From assembly GCA_902625035.1 (NCBI GenBank), contig CACNZK010000008.1, positions 1 through 64,000 on the forward strand: a DNA stretch of 64,000 nt. Reading direction: 5' to 3'. This document shows, piece by piece, positions 23,649-33,319 of the stretch (position 1 is the first letter of the stretch; every line of letters starts with the position of its first letter). The translations under genes were made by a program, and so were the position numbers. The notes below the pieces were generated by a model that saw only the letters and a list, made by a program, of their open reading frames with translations, did not search any database and had not been told where the DNA came from. Source of the stretch: an uncultured Pelagibacteraceae bacterium (GTDB lineage Bacteria; Pseudomonadota; Alphaproteobacteria; Pelagibacterales; Pelagibacteraceae).

Positions 23649-24140
23649 TTAATCTTCTTTTTGGTGAGTTTCATAGTAAAAACTTGCAATTAGAATAGCA
23701 TCAGCTTTGTTAGAGTCTTTTTTTTTTGAAAGTTCTGCTGAAAAATAGGGAAATATTTCAATTGCTCTTGTTCTGCTAGCATCTTTTTGAGAATTAATTA
23801 AGTTAAAATATTTTTTCCATTTAACTGGTCTTACGAAAAACATTGGTAGTTGCATTGCAGAACATACTCCTTTTAAAATCCCATAAGACTGACCAAAATT
23901 AAACATGCTAGTTACCCCTTGTCCTGGCATTGCAGAAACTTGTTCTATCACAACTCTAATTTCATCATCTTTTTTATTAATTCTTTTTAAAAATTCGTTA
24001 TAGATTTGGGCACCATTAACTTGTTTTTTATTTTTTTTACCCTCTGTCATGACTGGCATCTCAATTACTTCAAGAATTTTTCCGTCTTTAAAAAAACAAA
24101 TTGAGCCCGAGATACCTGGATCTATACCAATTATAAACAT
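23649..24140 (-). CDS. RuvC-like Holliday junction resolvase (phage-type)
   Basis: A 163-residue RNase H-fold protein. Candidate metal ligands are Asp7 (GIDPG), Glu66 (VVIEQV) and Asp147 (NKADA). The central stretch SAMPGQGVTSMFNFGQSYG (69-87) is the pattern I know from phage- and plasmid-type RuvC-like resolvases, not from the cellular RuvC of proteobacteria, whose corresponding region runs through a KLGQARG-type helix. It occupies the place between yebC and tolQ where ruvC-ruvA-ruvB usually sit, but no ruvA or ruvB is next to it. Role as the cell's resolvase is therefore inferred. Confidence 0.82.
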   Translation of the reverse strand: MFIIGIDPGISGSICFFKDGKILEVIEMPVMTEGKKNKKQVNGAQIYNEFLKRINKKDDEIRVVIEQVSAMPGQGVTSMFNFGQSYGILKGVCSAMQLPMFFVRPVKWKKYFNLINSQKDASRTRAIEIFPYFSAELSKKKDSNKADAILIASFYYETHQKED

Positions 24141-24149
24141 ATCCTGTAT

Positions 24150-24872
24150 CTAGTTTGAAAATTTAACATTTGAATAAATATTTTGCACATCGTCGTCATT
24201 TTCTAATGTCTCAAAAAAACTAATCAATTCCTTTTTTTTCTCCTCAGAAATTTCTATAGCATTTAAAGGCACCCACTCTATCCCTGTCGAAATAAAATTA
24301 CTTATTTTTTTCTCTAACTCTTTTTTAACATTGTAAATATCATTTATTGAACACTGTATCTCATGTAATTCTTTATCCGATTTGCACTCATTTGCACCAG
24401 CCTCAATAGCAAGTTCTAAAATATCCTCCTCTGAAATCTCATTTTTATCTATTTTAATTATACCTAATTGAGTAAAATTATGTGATGCTGAGCCTTGAGT
24501 TCCTAAACTTCCTCCTGATTTTTGAAAAATTGTTCTTATATTAGAAGCAGTTCTATTTTTATTGTCAGTTAAAGTTTCAACTATAACAGCAACTCTATCA
24601 GGCCCAAAACCTTCATATCTCAAATTTTCAAAATTTGACTGATTACTCATTGAAGACTTATCTATAGCTCTTGCTATATTATCTTTAGGCATATTTGCTG
24701 ACCTGGCAGCTTGCACAGCAGAACGCAATCTTGGGTTCATAGCCGGATCTTTATCTCCTAGCTTAGCAGCTACAGTAATCTCTTTAGATAGCTTAGAAAA
24801 GATTTTTGATCTTTGTTTATCGGCTTTACCTTTTTTATGTTTTATACCTGCCCAATGAGAATGCCCTGCCAT
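24150..24872 (-). CDS. yebC: YebC/PmpR family regulator/translation factor
   Basis: A 240-residue protein beginning MAGHSHWAGIKHKKGKAD, the nearly invariant family N-terminus. Other markers are NMPKDNIARAI, LRYEGFGPDRVAVIVE and LTDNKNRTASNIR. Members have been described both as DNA-binding regulators and, more recently, as ribosome-associated factors helping proline-rich translation. It lies between the phosphoesterase gene and the RuvC-like gene, a context close to yebC-ruvC found in other proteobacteria. Confidence 0.96.
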   Translation of the reverse strand: MAGHSHWAGIKHKKGKADKQRSKIFSKLSKEITVAAKLGDKDPAMNPRLRSAVQAARSANMPKDNIARAIDKSSMSNQSNFENLRYEGFGPDRVAVIVETLTDNKNRTASNIRTIFQKSGGSLGTQGSASHNFTQLGIIKIDKNEISEEDILELAIEAGANECKSDKELHEIQCSINDIYNVKKELEKKISNFISTGIEWVPLNAIEISEEKKKELISFFETLENDDDVQNIYSNVKFSN

Positions 24873-24879
24873 AAAAAAA

Positions 24880-25683
24880 TCAAGTATTTTTTAAAAGACC
24901 TCCAAATATATAACTTTCAATACTATCTGCTAAGCCAGTTTCTAAATTGCAATTTACTATAACTCCACTCAAAGAAGCTTCTCCATCAGCTGGAAAATGT
25001 TTAATTGATTCTTTTTTCATGAACCTATTAATAGAATTTTCTTTATTCATACCTATAACTGAGTCATAATCTCCACACATTCCCGCATCTGTTTGATAAG
25101 CTGTGCCATTTTTTAAAACTCTTGCATCATTAGTCGGTATGTGAGTATGAGTTCCAATAACGAGTGTTGCTTTTCCATCAAAATAATGACCAATAGCATT
25201 TTTTTCACTTGTTATTTCTCCATGAAAATCAACAATTAGAAAATCATAATCTTTTTTTAAATTATATTTTTCTAAAAAATCCTTTGAAACTTTAAAAACA
25301 TCATCACATTTTTTCATAAAAACATTTCCCATTAAATTCAAGACTCCTACTTTGTAATTTTTTTTTGATTTATAAATCTCAAATCCTCTACCAGGGGCAG
25401 GTTCAAATAAATTTTTGGGTCTTAATAATCTATTCTCCTTATCAATAAAATTCATTATGTCTTTTTGATCCCAAACATGATTTCCAGTTGTAATAACATC
25501 AACTCCATTTTCAAAGAAATTTTTACAAATCTCTTTTGTCAAACCAACTCCAGTATCATCAGCATTTTCAGCATTTATAATTACAAAATCAATATCATTT
25601 TTTTTAATCTGTTCTAATAAATCTTTAGTTATCTTTCTGCATCCTGATAATCCAACAACATCACCTAAAAATAAAATTTTCAT
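24880..25683 (-). CDS. YmdB-type metallophosphoesterase (TIGR00282 family)
   Basis: A 267-residue dinuclear-metal phosphoesterase. Metal-binding motifs are in order: GDVVG (6-10), NAEN (about 37-40), GNHVWD (about 67-72) and GTHTHIPTNDARVL near residue 180. Relatives such as Bacillus YmdB hydrolyse 2',3'-cyclic nucleotides and affect RNA turnover; the native substrate here is unknown. It sits between the cyclo-ligase gene and yebC on the minus strand with gaps of a few bases. Confidence 0.9.
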   Translation of the reverse strand: MKILFLGDVVGLSGCRKITKDLLEQIKKNDIDFVIINAENADDTGVGLTKEICKNFFENGVDVITTGNHVWDQKDIMNFIDKENRLLRPKNLFEPAPGRGFEIYKSKKNYKVGVLNLMGNVFMKKCDDVFKVSKDFLEKYNLKKDYDFLIVDFHGEITSEKNAIGHYFDGKATLVIGTHTHIPTNDARVLKNGTAYQTDAGMCGDYDSVIGMNKENSINRFMKKESIKHFPADGEASLSGVIVNCNLETGLADSIESYIFGGLLKNT

Positions 25684-25689
25684 AAAAAA

Positions 25690-26223
25690 TTATTTGTTTG
25701 TTATAATAAAATCTAATTTAATATCATATTTATTAGTTGGTATTTTTTTTACTTTTTGAAAAGAGTAAGCAAATCCAATTGTGAGAACTTGCTTTTTTTT
25801 TTTAATTTTCTTTATATACCTATCGTAAAACCCCCCACCGTAACCAATCCTGTTGAAATTTTTGTCGAACGCTACAAGGGGCACTAACAATACATCTGGA
25901 TGTTTTACTATTTTTGAAATTGGTTCTGGTATTCCAAATTTATTTATAGCTAAAGGATCATTTATTGACCATTGATAGAAGTTCATTTGTGAATTTTTCT
26001 TTATTTTTGGTAATGTTATAATAAATTTTTCCTTTTCAAATTTTTCTAAGATTTGTAAAATATCTACTTCATAATTATAAGGGTAATAGCCACCAATTAT
26101 TTTACCTGAGACCTTTTTTCTTTTTAAAATATTCAAAATTAACTCAAAATTAAAAATAAATTTTTTAATTTTTTTTTGTTTTCTTATCCTAAGAATTTTT
26201 TTTCTAATTTGAGATTTATTCAC
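25690..26223 (-). CDS. 5-formyltetrahydrofolate cyclo-ligase
   Basis: A 177-residue enzyme that returns 5-formyl-THF to 5,10-methenyl-THF using ATP. The family's basic N-terminal helix (IRKKILRIRKQKK) is present, followed by GGYYPYNYEVD and the active-site loop RIGYGGGFYDRYI. In many proteobacteria this gene (ygfA) is adjacent to zapA, and here zapA lies directly upstream. I saw no 6S RNA between them; the gap is only nine bases. Confidence 0.92.
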   Translation of the reverse strand: MNKSQIRKKILRIRKQKKIKKFIFNFELILNILKRKKVSGKIIGGYYPYNYEVDILQILEKFEKEKFIITLPKIKKNSQMNFYQWSINDPLAINKFGIPEPISKIVKHPDVLLVPLVAFDKNFNRIGYGGGFYDRYIKKIKKKKQVLTIGFAYSFQKVKKIPTNKYDIKLDFIITNK

Positions 26224-26232
26224 GAGATTCTA

Positions 26233-26676
26233 TTAAGATGTTTTATCTATATTTGCTTTTTCAACAAAATTTGAAATCTCATCAGCTGCTGAATCGATTA
26301 ACTTTTCATAATATTTCTGATTTTGTTCAATTTCATCTTTTAATTCTAAGTGATTTTTGCTCAAATTTTTTATTTCTTCCTCTTTTCTGTCTTTGTATTC
26401 GTAAACTAATGATTTTAACTCTTTAAATTTATTTGAAAGTTCCTTTAATTCTATCTTTTTCTGCTCAACTTTTTTTTTGGTTTCGTAGTATTCATCAATT
26501 ACTTTTACTGCAGTAATCAGTAAAAGTTTATTTTCACCAATATTTCCTAAATCATTTTTTAAATTGTTAAACTTTTGATTGATTTGTATTAATAATTCCT
26601 CAAGATGTTCTTCTTGTCCATCGTCACATGATAATAAAAACTCTTTGCCATTAAATTTTATAGTTACGTTTGCCAT
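26233..26676 (-). CDS. zapA: Cell division protein ZapA-like
   Basis: A 147-residue protein whose first 75 residues fit ZapA: VTIKFNGKEFLLSCDDGQEEHLEELL, then helices ending in LLITAVKVIDEYYE. ZapA bundles FtsZ protofilaments at the division ring. The rest is a long charged coiled coil (about 75-125), making it longer than the E. coli protein (109). Its start overlaps the tail of the small coiled-coil gene by 13 bases, so the two are probably co-translated. Confidence 0.86.
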   Translation of the reverse strand: MANVTIKFNGKEFLLSCDDGQEEHLEELLIQINQKFNNLKNDLGNIGENKLLLITAVKVIDEYYETKKKVEQKKIELKELSNKFKELKSLVYEYKDRKEEEIKNLSKNHLELKDEIEQNQKYYEKLIDSAADEISNFVEKANIDKTS

Positions 26677-26987
26677 TTATCAATTTCATCCATTAAAGTA
26701 TTAGTTTCTTGATTTAATTCATCTATTTTCTCTGAAAATTCTAATCTTTTTTTTTCCTCAATTTTTTCTCTATTTTGCAATTCTTCCAATTTTCTCGATA
26801 AATTATCATGCTCATCCACTAAAGTTTTGTATTTTTTCTCTATTTCAGATTTTTCAATTTCTAATTGATTTTTTTGCTTTCCAAGAGTTTCAATATTTTT
26901 TTTTGTGTCTGGATTTTCTAAGTTTAAATTTTTTAGTTTCGTTAATGCTAAATTTAGCTTTTTTTCTTTTTCAAGAATAGAATTCAT
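26664..26987 (-). CDS. Small coiled-coil protein next to zapA (DUF4164-like)
   Basis: A 107-residue protein that is almost entirely predicted coiled coil: heptad-rich Glu/Lys/Leu sequence from residue 3 to 105. Alphaproteobacteria commonly carry a small coiled-coil gene of this type (DUF4164) before zapA, and I infer it belongs there. A role beside ZapA in the division ring is plausible but not shown. Sequence alone would not distinguish it from other short coiled coils. It is first in the minus-strand operon and divergent from tkt. Confidence 0.65.
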   Translation of the reverse strand: MNSILEKEKKLNLALTKLKNLNLENPDTKKNIETLGKQKNQLEIEKSEIEKKYKTLVDEHDNLSRKLEELQNREKIEEKKRLEFSEKIDELNQETNTLMDEIDKWQT

Positions 26988-27031
26988 ATATATATGTTTA
27001 TATTATTAAATAGAATCTTCTAAGTCTAGAC

Positions 27032-27035
27032 AGGA
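27032..27035 (+). promoter_or_regulatory. Ribosome binding site deciding the TTG start of tkt
   Basis: AGGA lies five bases before the TTG at 27041. No ATG precedes the conserved N-terminus in frame, so this site supports initiation at TTG. Confidence 0.7.
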
Positions 27036-27040
27036 TAAAT

Positions 27041-28972
27041 TTGACTAAATTTTATAAAGAATTAGCTAATTGTATTAGATTTCTCTCAATTGATGCTGTT
27101 CAAAAAGCGAACTCAGGTCACCCTGGAATGCCGATGGGAATGGCAGATGTTGCTACAGTACTTTTTAAAGATTTTTTAAAATTTAATCCAAGTAATCCTA
27201 GCTGGATTAATAGAGATAGATTTGTTCTTTCTGCTGGGCATGGATCAATGCTACTTTACTCTCTTCTTTATCTAACTGGTTACAAAAGTGTTTCTTTAAA
27301 TGATATTAAAAATTTTAGACAATTGGAATCCATATGCGCTGGACATCCTGAATATCATCCAAATACTGGTATTGAAACAACTACAGGTCCATTGGGACAA
27401 GGAATCTCAAATGCAGTTGGGTTTGCAATATCAGAAGAAATTTTAAAAAAACAATTAGGGAAAAAAAAGATCAATCATAAAACTTATGTTCTCGCTGGAG
27501 ACGGATGCTTAATGGAAGGTATTAGTCACGAGTCATTGAGCTTAGCTGGACATCTAAAATTAAAGAATCTTATTTTATTATTTGATAATAATTCTATATC
27601 AATCGATGGTCCCACTAACTTAGCTGTTTCAGATGATCACGAAAAAAGATTTAAGAGCTACGGGTGGGACTTCTTAAAAATTAATGGTCATGATTTCAAA
27701 GAAATATCAAAAGCTTTAAAAAAAGCACAGAAATCAAAAAAACCTATAGCCATTTCATGTAAAACTACAATCGGTTATGGATCTCCAAACAAAGGTGGTA
27801 AAGCTTCATCTCATGGAAGTCCACTAGGTGATGAGGAAATAAAACTTGTAAGAAAAAAACTAAAATGGAAATATGAGCCTTTCAAGATTCCAGCTGAGTT
27901 GTTAAGTGAATGGAGAAAAATAGGGAAAAAAGCCTCACAAAAATCTCAGAAAAATAAAATAAACTTTTCAAATTTTAAAAATTTTAATTCATTTAAAAAA
28001 TTAATTGAAAAAGAAAAAATTAAATATTTTAAAGATCTACAACCTATTGCTACAAGAAAATCATCTGAAATATTTTTAAACATTATAGCAAAGTTTCCTT
28101 ACTTAATTGGTGGCTCAGCTGATTTAGCTGGATCAAATAATACTAAAACTAAAGATCATAAAATAATCAAATCAGATAATTTTGCGGGAAATTATATTCA
28201 TTATGGAGTTAGAGAGCACGCGATGTGTGGAATAATGAATGGTATAGCCTTACACAGTGGCCTAATTCCTTATGGTGGAACGTTTCTAATATTTAGTGAC
28301 TATTGTAAACCATCTATCAGATTAGCTGCGATGATGAAACAAAGAGTCATTTATGTATTTACGCATGATTCTATTGGTTTAGGAGAGGATGGCCCAACTC
28401 ATCAGCCAATTGAACAATTAACAAGTTTAAGATCTATTCCAAATTTGAACGTTTTTAGACCTTCGGATACCATTGAAACTTTTGAGTGTTGGCAATTAGC
28501 TCTTGAAAGTAAAAATACTCCAAGTGTAATTTCACTAACCAGACAAAGTGTCAATCCTATCAGGCTTGAAAATTCTCTTGAAAATAAATCGTCTTTGGGT
28601 GCTTATGAAGTTTTGAGAACTGGGGATAATATAAGTGTAACAATTTTAGCAACTGGGTCTGAAACAAGTTTAGCAAATGATGTGGGTCATAAATTAGCCA
28701 CAGATGGTATTTATTCCAAAATCATATCAATGCCTTGTCAAAAAATTTTTGATCATCAAAAAAAAGAATACAAAAAAAAAATATTAGGCGAAACTGAACT
28801 AGTTGTATCTATAGAAGCCTCTGAAACAAATTATTGGAAAAAATATACTGGTACAAATGGATTAAATTTTGGAATTAACGACTTTGGAAAAAGCGCACCT
28901 TATAAAAAAATTTATGACCATTTTGAGTTAAATTCTGAAAGTATCGTAAAAAAAATTAAAGAAAAATTATGA
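27041..28972 (+). CDS. tkt: Transketolase
   Basis: A 643-residue thiamine-diphosphate enzyme of the pentose phosphate pathway that moves two-carbon units between sugar phosphates. Near the N-terminus are [19 protein letters not shown] and [12 protein letters not shown]; the TPP motif is [19 protein letters not shown] with DNN; the pyrimidine half has [11 protein letters not shown] and [15 protein letters not shown]. The start is a TTG with AGGA upstream. It leads the operon tkt-gap-pgk-fba, whose order resembles cbb (Calvin-type) operons, although no RuBisCO or phosphoribulokinase gene is seen. Confidence 0.97.
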   Translation: MTKFYKELANCIRFLSIDAVQKANSGHPGMPMGMADVATVLFKDFLKFNPSNPSWINRDRFVLSAGHGSMLLYSLLYLTGYKSVSLNDIKNFRQLESICAGHPEYHPNTGIETTTGPLGQGISNAVGFAISEEILKKQLGKKKINHKTYVLAGDGCLMEGISHESLSLAGHLKLKNLILLFDNNSISIDGPTNLAVSDDHEKRFKSYGWDFLKINGHDFKEISKALKKAQKSKKPIAISCKTTIGYGSPNKGGKASSHGSPLGDEEIKLVRKKLKWKYEPFKIPAELLSEWRKIGKKASQKSQKNKINFSNFKNFNSFKKLIEKEKIKYFKDLQPIATRKSSEIFLNIIAKFPYLIGGSADLAGSNNTKTKDHKIIKSDNFAGNYIHYGVREHAMCGIMNGIALHSGLIPYGGTFLIFSDYCKPSIRLAAMMKQRVIYVFTHDSIGLGEDGPTHQPIEQLTSLRSIPNLNVFRPSDTIETFECWQLALESKNTPSVISLTRQSVNPIRLENSLENKSSLGAYEVLRTGDNISVTILATGSETSLANDVGHKLATDGIYSKIISMPCQKIFDHQKKEYKKKILGETELVVSIEASETNYWKKYTGTNGLNFGINDFGKSAPYKKIYDHFELNSESIVKKIKEKL

Positions 28973-29967
28973 AAATTAAAATTGGTATCAATGGAATGGG
29001 AAGAATAGGGAGAATGATACTTCGCTCTATTTATGAAGGAAACAAAAAAATAGAGATTATGCATATTAATAATAGAACAAATTCTGAGACTTGCTCAACT
29101 CTTTTAAAATATGACTCAATCCATGGAAAATTTAAAGCTGATATAAGCTGTGATGAAAATAATCTTATTGTAAATAAAAACAAAATTTCTTTTGGTCAAG
29201 AAACTGATTTAAATAAAATTGATTGGAAGAAATATGGTGTTGATTATGTTTTTGAGTGTACTGGAAAATTTAATTCTAAAGATAAATTGCAACCACATTT
29301 GAATAATGGGGCAAAAAAAGTAATTGTTTCAGCTCCGTGTAAGAATGCAGATAAAACTGTTGTCTTTGGAGTAAATGAGTCTGAACTAAATAAAGAAGAT
29401 GAAATTATTTCTGCTGCTTCTTGCACAACAAACTGTCTGGCACCAGTGGCTCATGTTTTAAATGAAAATTTTGGAATTGAGAAAGGTTTTATGACAACCA
29501 TACATGCATTTACAAGTGATCAAAGAATTTTAGATAATTCACATAAAGATCCTAGGAGAGCAAGATCAGCTAGTCAATCAATCGTCCCAACTTCGACTGG
29601 TGCATCTAAAGCTATAGGTGAAATAATTCCGTCTCTTAAAGGTAAACTAGAGGGTGTCGCAATGAGAGTACCAACCCCGAATGTTTCATTAATTGAACTT
29701 GTCTTTTGTACAAAAAAAGATGTGAATATAGAAAAAATTAATTCAGCATTTGAGGATTTTAGTAAAAAAAGTAAAGTTATTGAAATCACCAAAGAAAAAC
29801 TTGTTTCTATTGATTTTAATCATAATCCTGCCTCATCAATTATTGATACAAGTTTAACAAATGTGGTTGGTAAAAATATGGGAAAGATCTCAGCATGGTA
29901 TGATAATGAATGGGGTTTTTCAAATAGGATGTGTGATATAGCTGAATACCTTCATAAGATTTCTTAA
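28969..29967 (+). CDS. gap: Glyceraldehyde-3-phosphate dehydrogenase, type I
   Basis: A 332-residue enzyme interconverting glyceraldehyde 3-phosphate and 1,3-bisphosphoglycerate. The Rossmann loop is [10 protein letters not shown] (5-14), and the catalytic cysteine is in [13 protein letters not shown]. At the end of the second strand the sequence is [10 protein letters not shown], where NAD-specific enzymes have an aspartate (IND); the Asn suggests tolerance of NADP(H). It overlaps tkt by four bases and pgk by one, so the operon is tightly coupled. Confidence 0.96.
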   Translation: MKIKIGINGMGRIGRMILRSIYEGNKKIEIMHINNRTNSETCSTLLKYDSIHGKFKADISCDENNLIVNKNKISFGQETDLNKIDWKKYGVDYVFECTGKFNSKDKLQPHLNNGAKKVIVSAPCKNADKTVVFGVNESELNKEDEIISAASCTTNCLAPVAHVLNENFGIEKGFMTTIHAFTSDQRILDNSHKDPRRARSASQSIVPTSTGASKAIGEIIPSLKGKLEGVAMRVPTPNVSLIELVFCTKKDVNIEKINSAFEDFSKKSKVIEITKEKLVSIDFNHNPASSIIDTSLTNVVGKNMGKISAWYDNEWGFSNRMCDIAEYLHKIS

Positions 29968-31145
29968 TGAATAGTATAAAAGATCAGAAAAATCTTAATA
30001 AAAAAAAAGTTTTGTTAAGATTGGATTTAAATGTTCCATTAAAAAATGGGTCAATTACCGACGAAACAAGAATAAATAAGATTATTCCAATCATAGATTT
30101 TCTTATAAAAGAACAATCAAAGATCGTAATAATTTCTCACGTAGGACGGCCAAAAGGTAAGGTAATTACAGATCTCTCATTAAAACCAATTTGTGAAAAT
30201 ATTGAAAAAAAAATAAATAAAAAAATTAGATTAGTAAAAGAGGATATCTTTAAATTAAAAAAAGAGGATTTATTTAAAAATCCAAACGATCAGATAATTT
30301 TTTTAGAGAATATTAGATTTTACAAAGAGGAAGAAAAAAATGACACTAAGTTTGCAAAACATTTAGCTAAACTCGCTGATTTATATGTAAACGATGCTTT
30401 TTCTTGCTCTCATAGAGCGCACGCCTCTGTGAGTAAAATTACTGAATTTCTTCCATCTTTTGCTGGATTACAGTTGGAAACAGAAATTAGTGCCTTAAAA
30501 AAAGTTACAACAGAAATCAGAAAACCGATCACTTGTATAATTGGGGGATCAAAAATTTCGACAAAAATTGGAATAATCAAAAATTTAATATCTAAATTTG
30601 ATAATATTATCATTGTTGGTGGAATGGCTAATAATATTATTAAATACAAAGGGAATGAAATAGGTAAATCAATTATAGAAGAAAATTGTGATTTAATAAT
30701 TAAAGAGATTTTTGAAACTTTAAAAAGTCATTCTTGTAAAATTATTTTCCCAGAGGACGTTTTAATTGGAAAAAATTTAGATGATGAACCTCAAATTAAA
30801 GAACTAGATAATATCAAAGATGATGATATTATTTTGGATATTGGTCCAAAGACACTAGATAAGATAAAAGGTGTAATTAAAAATAGTGAAACAGTTCTTT
30901 GGAATGGACCAGCAGGTTATTTTGAAAATCCAAATTTTGCAAATGGTAGTTACGATATTGCAAAAGCTATAACAAAAAAAAATAAAAATAACTCTATTTA
31001 CTCAGTTGTAGGAGGTGGAGATACGATAGCTTTAATCAATAAAATTAAATTAATAGAAAATTTTAATTTTGTTTCAACTGCCGGTGGAGCATTTTTAGAA
31101 TATCTTGAAGGAAAAGAGTTACCTGGTATAAAAGCCTTAAATTAA
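29967..31145 (+). CDS. pgk: Phosphoglycerate kinase
   Basis: A 392-residue monomeric kinase transferring phosphate between 1,3-bisphosphoglycerate and ADP. The N-domain has LLRLDLNVPLKNG and SHVGRPKG for triose binding; the C-domain has LWNGPAGYFE, VVGGGDTIALI and STAGGAFLEYLEGKELPG for nucleotide binding. It overlaps gap by one base, and fba follows after one base. Confidence 0.97.
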   Translation: MNSIKDQKNLNKKKVLLRLDLNVPLKNGSITDETRINKIIPIIDFLIKEQSKIVIISHVGRPKGKVITDLSLKPICENIEKKINKKIRLVKEDIFKLKKEDLFKNPNDQIIFLENIRFYKEEEKNDTKFAKHLAKLADLYVNDAFSCSHRAHASVSKITEFLPSFAGLQLETEISALKKVTTEIRKPITCIIGGSKISTKIGIIKNLISKFDNIIIVGGMANNIIKYKGNEIGKSIIEENCDLIIKEIFETLKSHSCKIIFPEDVLIGKNLDDEPQIKELDNIKDDDIILDIGPKTLDKIKGVIKNSETVLWNGPAGYFENPNFANGSYDIAKAITKKNKNNSIYSVVGGGDTIALINKIKLIENFNFVSTAGGAFLEYLEGKELPGIKALN

Positions 31146-31146
31146 T

Positions 31147-32154
31147 ATGTCTGAATTAAATAACATAGCGCTAAAAATACTTAATAATGGAAAAGGTATT
31201 CTTGCAGCTGACGAGAGTACTGCAACAATGACTAAAAGATTAGAGTCGGTTAAAGTTCAATCAACAGCTGAAAACCGTTTATTATTTAGAGAAACATTGT
31301 TTAGTGCGTCTGGTATGACTGAATATATCGGAGGTGTAATTTTATACGATGAAACAATAAAGCAAATAACCTCAAAAAAAAACAAAATCCCAGAATTAAT
31401 TTCTGCTATGGGCAGTGTACCAGGTATTAAAGTTGATACTGGAGCAAAAGTTTTAGCTGGTTCACCAAACGAAAAAATTACTGAGGGTTTGGATGGATTA
31501 AGAGAAAGATTAAAAGATTATTATAAATTAGGAGCTAAGTTTACAAAATGGAGAGGTGTTTATAACATATCAAAAGAACATCCAAGTAAACTCTCAATAC
31601 AATCTAATGCACATGCTTTAGCTAGATACTCTGCATTAGTTCAAGAATGTAATATGGTTCCAATTGTTGAACCTGAAGTATTAATGGAGGGCAGACATTC
31701 AGCAGATGAATGCTTAAACAAAACATCTGAAGTAATAAAAAAATGTTTTGAGGAACTAATCTTGCATAAAGTTGATTTAAAAGGAATCATACTAAAGCCA
31801 AATATGATTTTGGCTGGTGATGGATGTAAAGATAAAATATCAAACGAAGAGGTGGCAAAGTTAACTCTTAAATGTTTAAAAGACTCCGTTCCATCGGAGG
31901 TACCAGGAATAGCATTTTTATCTGGTGGTCAATCAGAAATAGAGGCAACGAAAAATTTAAATTTGATCAACAAATATAATGATACCAACTTTATAATGAG
32001 TTACTCTTATGGACGAGCTCTTCAACAAAGCGCATTAAAATTTTGGTCCAAAGACATAAATAATATTGAGGGAACTCAAAAAATTTTTAACCGAAGAGCA
32101 AAAATGAATACATTAGCTGCTCAGGGTAAATGGTCCAAAGAACTTGAGAATTAA
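31147..32154 (+). CDS. fba: Fructose-bisphosphate aldolase, class I
   Basis: A 335-residue Schiff-base aldolase. The N-terminus has KGILAADESTATMTKRLE and the active-site lysine lies in GIILKPNMILAG, the classical (eukaryote-like) class I pattern; a zinc-dependent class II enzyme is not indicated. It cleaves or forms fructose 1,6-bisphosphate. In an operon with tkt, gap and pgk it most likely serves gluconeogenesis in an organism thought to lack phosphofructokinase; that last point comes from SAR11 literature, not this window. Confidence 0.95.
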   Translation: MSELNNIALKILNNGKGILAADESTATMTKRLESVKVQSTAENRLLFRETLFSASGMTEYIGGVILYDETIKQITSKKNKIPELISAMGSVPGIKVDTGAKVLAGSPNEKITEGLDGLRERLKDYYKLGAKFTKWRGVYNISKEHPSKLSIQSNAHALARYSALVQECNMVPIVEPEVLMEGRHSADECLNKTSEVIKKCFEELILHKVDLKGIILKPNMILAGDGCKDKISNEEVAKLTLKCLKDSVPSEVPGIAFLSGGQSEIEATKNLNLINKYNDTNFIMSYSYGRALQQSALKFWSKDINNIEGTQKIFNRRAKMNTLAAQGKWSKELEN

Positions 32155-32758
32155 TAAAAAAAAATTTATATATCTCATTTCGCCAACAAAAATTAATAAC
32201 TCTTTCTATCAAGATTTAACTAAGGTTCTTCAGCAAAAAAAAGTGAGTTTTTTTCAGTTAAGACTTAAAAAGGAAACTCTTAAAAAAAAAATAATTATTG
32301 GTGAAAAAATTAAGAAAATTTGCAAAAAATTTAATGTCAAATTTCTAATTAATGATGATGTTTTCATTGCTAAGAAATTAAATGCCGATGGTTGTCATTT
32401 AGGTCAAAAAGATATGAATATTACTAAGGCAAGAAAATTGATTGGCAACAAGATAATTGGTGTTACCTGTCATAACTCTATTAAATTAGTAAAAGTTGCT
32501 CTGAAAAACAGAGCTGATTACATAGCTCTTGGGGCCTTTCATCACTCAAAAACAAAAAAAATAAAATTTAAAGCTCATACTGATTTAATAAGAAAAGTGA
32601 AAAAAATCACAAAAATTCCAGTTGTTGCTATTGGAGGTATTAATTCTGATAATTATAAAAAACTTTTATTGAATAAAGCAAACTTTTTAGCTATCTCAGG
32701 CTACATTTGGAATAATAAAAATTTAAAACCATTAGAAGCAATTAAGAAATTAAAATGA
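32144..32758 (+). CDS. thiE: Thiamine-phosphate synthase
   Basis: A 204-residue TIM-barrel enzyme joining HMP-diphosphate and thiazole phosphate to thiamine phosphate. Visible motifs are FQLRLKKE, LINDDVFIAKKLNADGCHLGQKDM (the pyrophosphate-binding region), ALGAFHHSKTK and PVVAIGGI. The only in-frame start near the conserved N-terminus is a TTG inside the end of fba (11-base overlap), and no strong ribosome site precedes it, so the start is uncertain by a few codons. It works with thiD at 12553. Confidence 0.88.
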   Translation: MRINKKKFIYLISPTKINNSFYQDLTKVLQQKKVSFFQLRLKKETLKKKIIIGEKIKKICKKFNVKFLINDDVFIAKKLNADGCHLGQKDMNITKARKLIGNKIIGVTCHNSIKLVKVALKNRADYIALGAFHHSKTKKIKFKAHTDLIRKVKKITKIPVVAIGGINSDNYKKLLLNKANFLAISGYIWNNKNLKPLEAIKKLK

Positions 32759-33315
32759 AAATAAATGCTGGAGAAATTAGAGTTGGTATGCTTTTAGAAT
32801 ATAAAAACGATTTATGGCAAGTACTCAAAACACAACATGTAAAACCTGGTAAAGGTGGGGCGTTTGCACAAGTCGAAATGAAAAGCTTAAACAAAAATAC
32901 AAAATTGAATGAAAGATTTAGATCAGGTGAAACTGTAGAAAAAGCATCTTTAGAGGAAACAATTCATAATTATTTATATGAAGATGAAAATAGTTATTTT
33001 TTTATAGAGCCAAAATCTTTTGAGCAAATAGAAATCAAAAAAAATATAGTAGGAGAAAAAGGAAAATTATTAATCGAAAACTTAGAAGTGTCCGTAAATT
33101 TCTATGATAGCAAACCTATTTCTATAGATTTACCCAATCAAGTAAATTGTAAGATTGAGACAACCGATGCTGCATTAAAAGGTCAAACCGTTTCTTCCTC
33201 ATACAAGCCTGCAATATTAAATAACGGCCTTAGTATCCAAGTACCTCCTTTCATTGAGTCTGGAGATGAAATCATTATAGACACTCGTACTTTAGAGTAT
33301 ATTAAAAAAATTTAA
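32755..33315 (+). CDS. efp: Elongation factor P
   Basis: A 186-residue three-domain factor that relieves ribosome stalling at polyproline stretches. The domain I tip loop reads KPGKGGAFAQ with the modifiable lysine at position 33. Domain III ends in the expected PPFIESGDEIIIDTRT. A lysine at the loop tip predicts EpmA-type beta-lysylation or no modification rather than rhamnosylation, but no modification enzyme is in the window. It overlaps thiE by four bases. Confidence 0.96.
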   Translation: MKINAGEIRVGMLLEYKNDLWQVLKTQHVKPGKGGAFAQVEMKSLNKNTKLNERFRSGETVEKASLEETIHNYLYEDENSYFFIEPKSFEQIEIKKNIVGEKGKLLIENLEVSVNFYDSKPISIDLPNQVNCKIETTDAALKGQTVSSSYKPAILNNGLSIQVPPFIESGDEIIIDTRTLEYIKKI

Positions 33316-33319
33316 TAAT

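Noticed and set aside
26988-27040. 6S RNA (ssrS), often found near zapA and the cyclo-ligase gene
   Set aside because: The only gap by zapA that could be considered is 53 bases, far too short.
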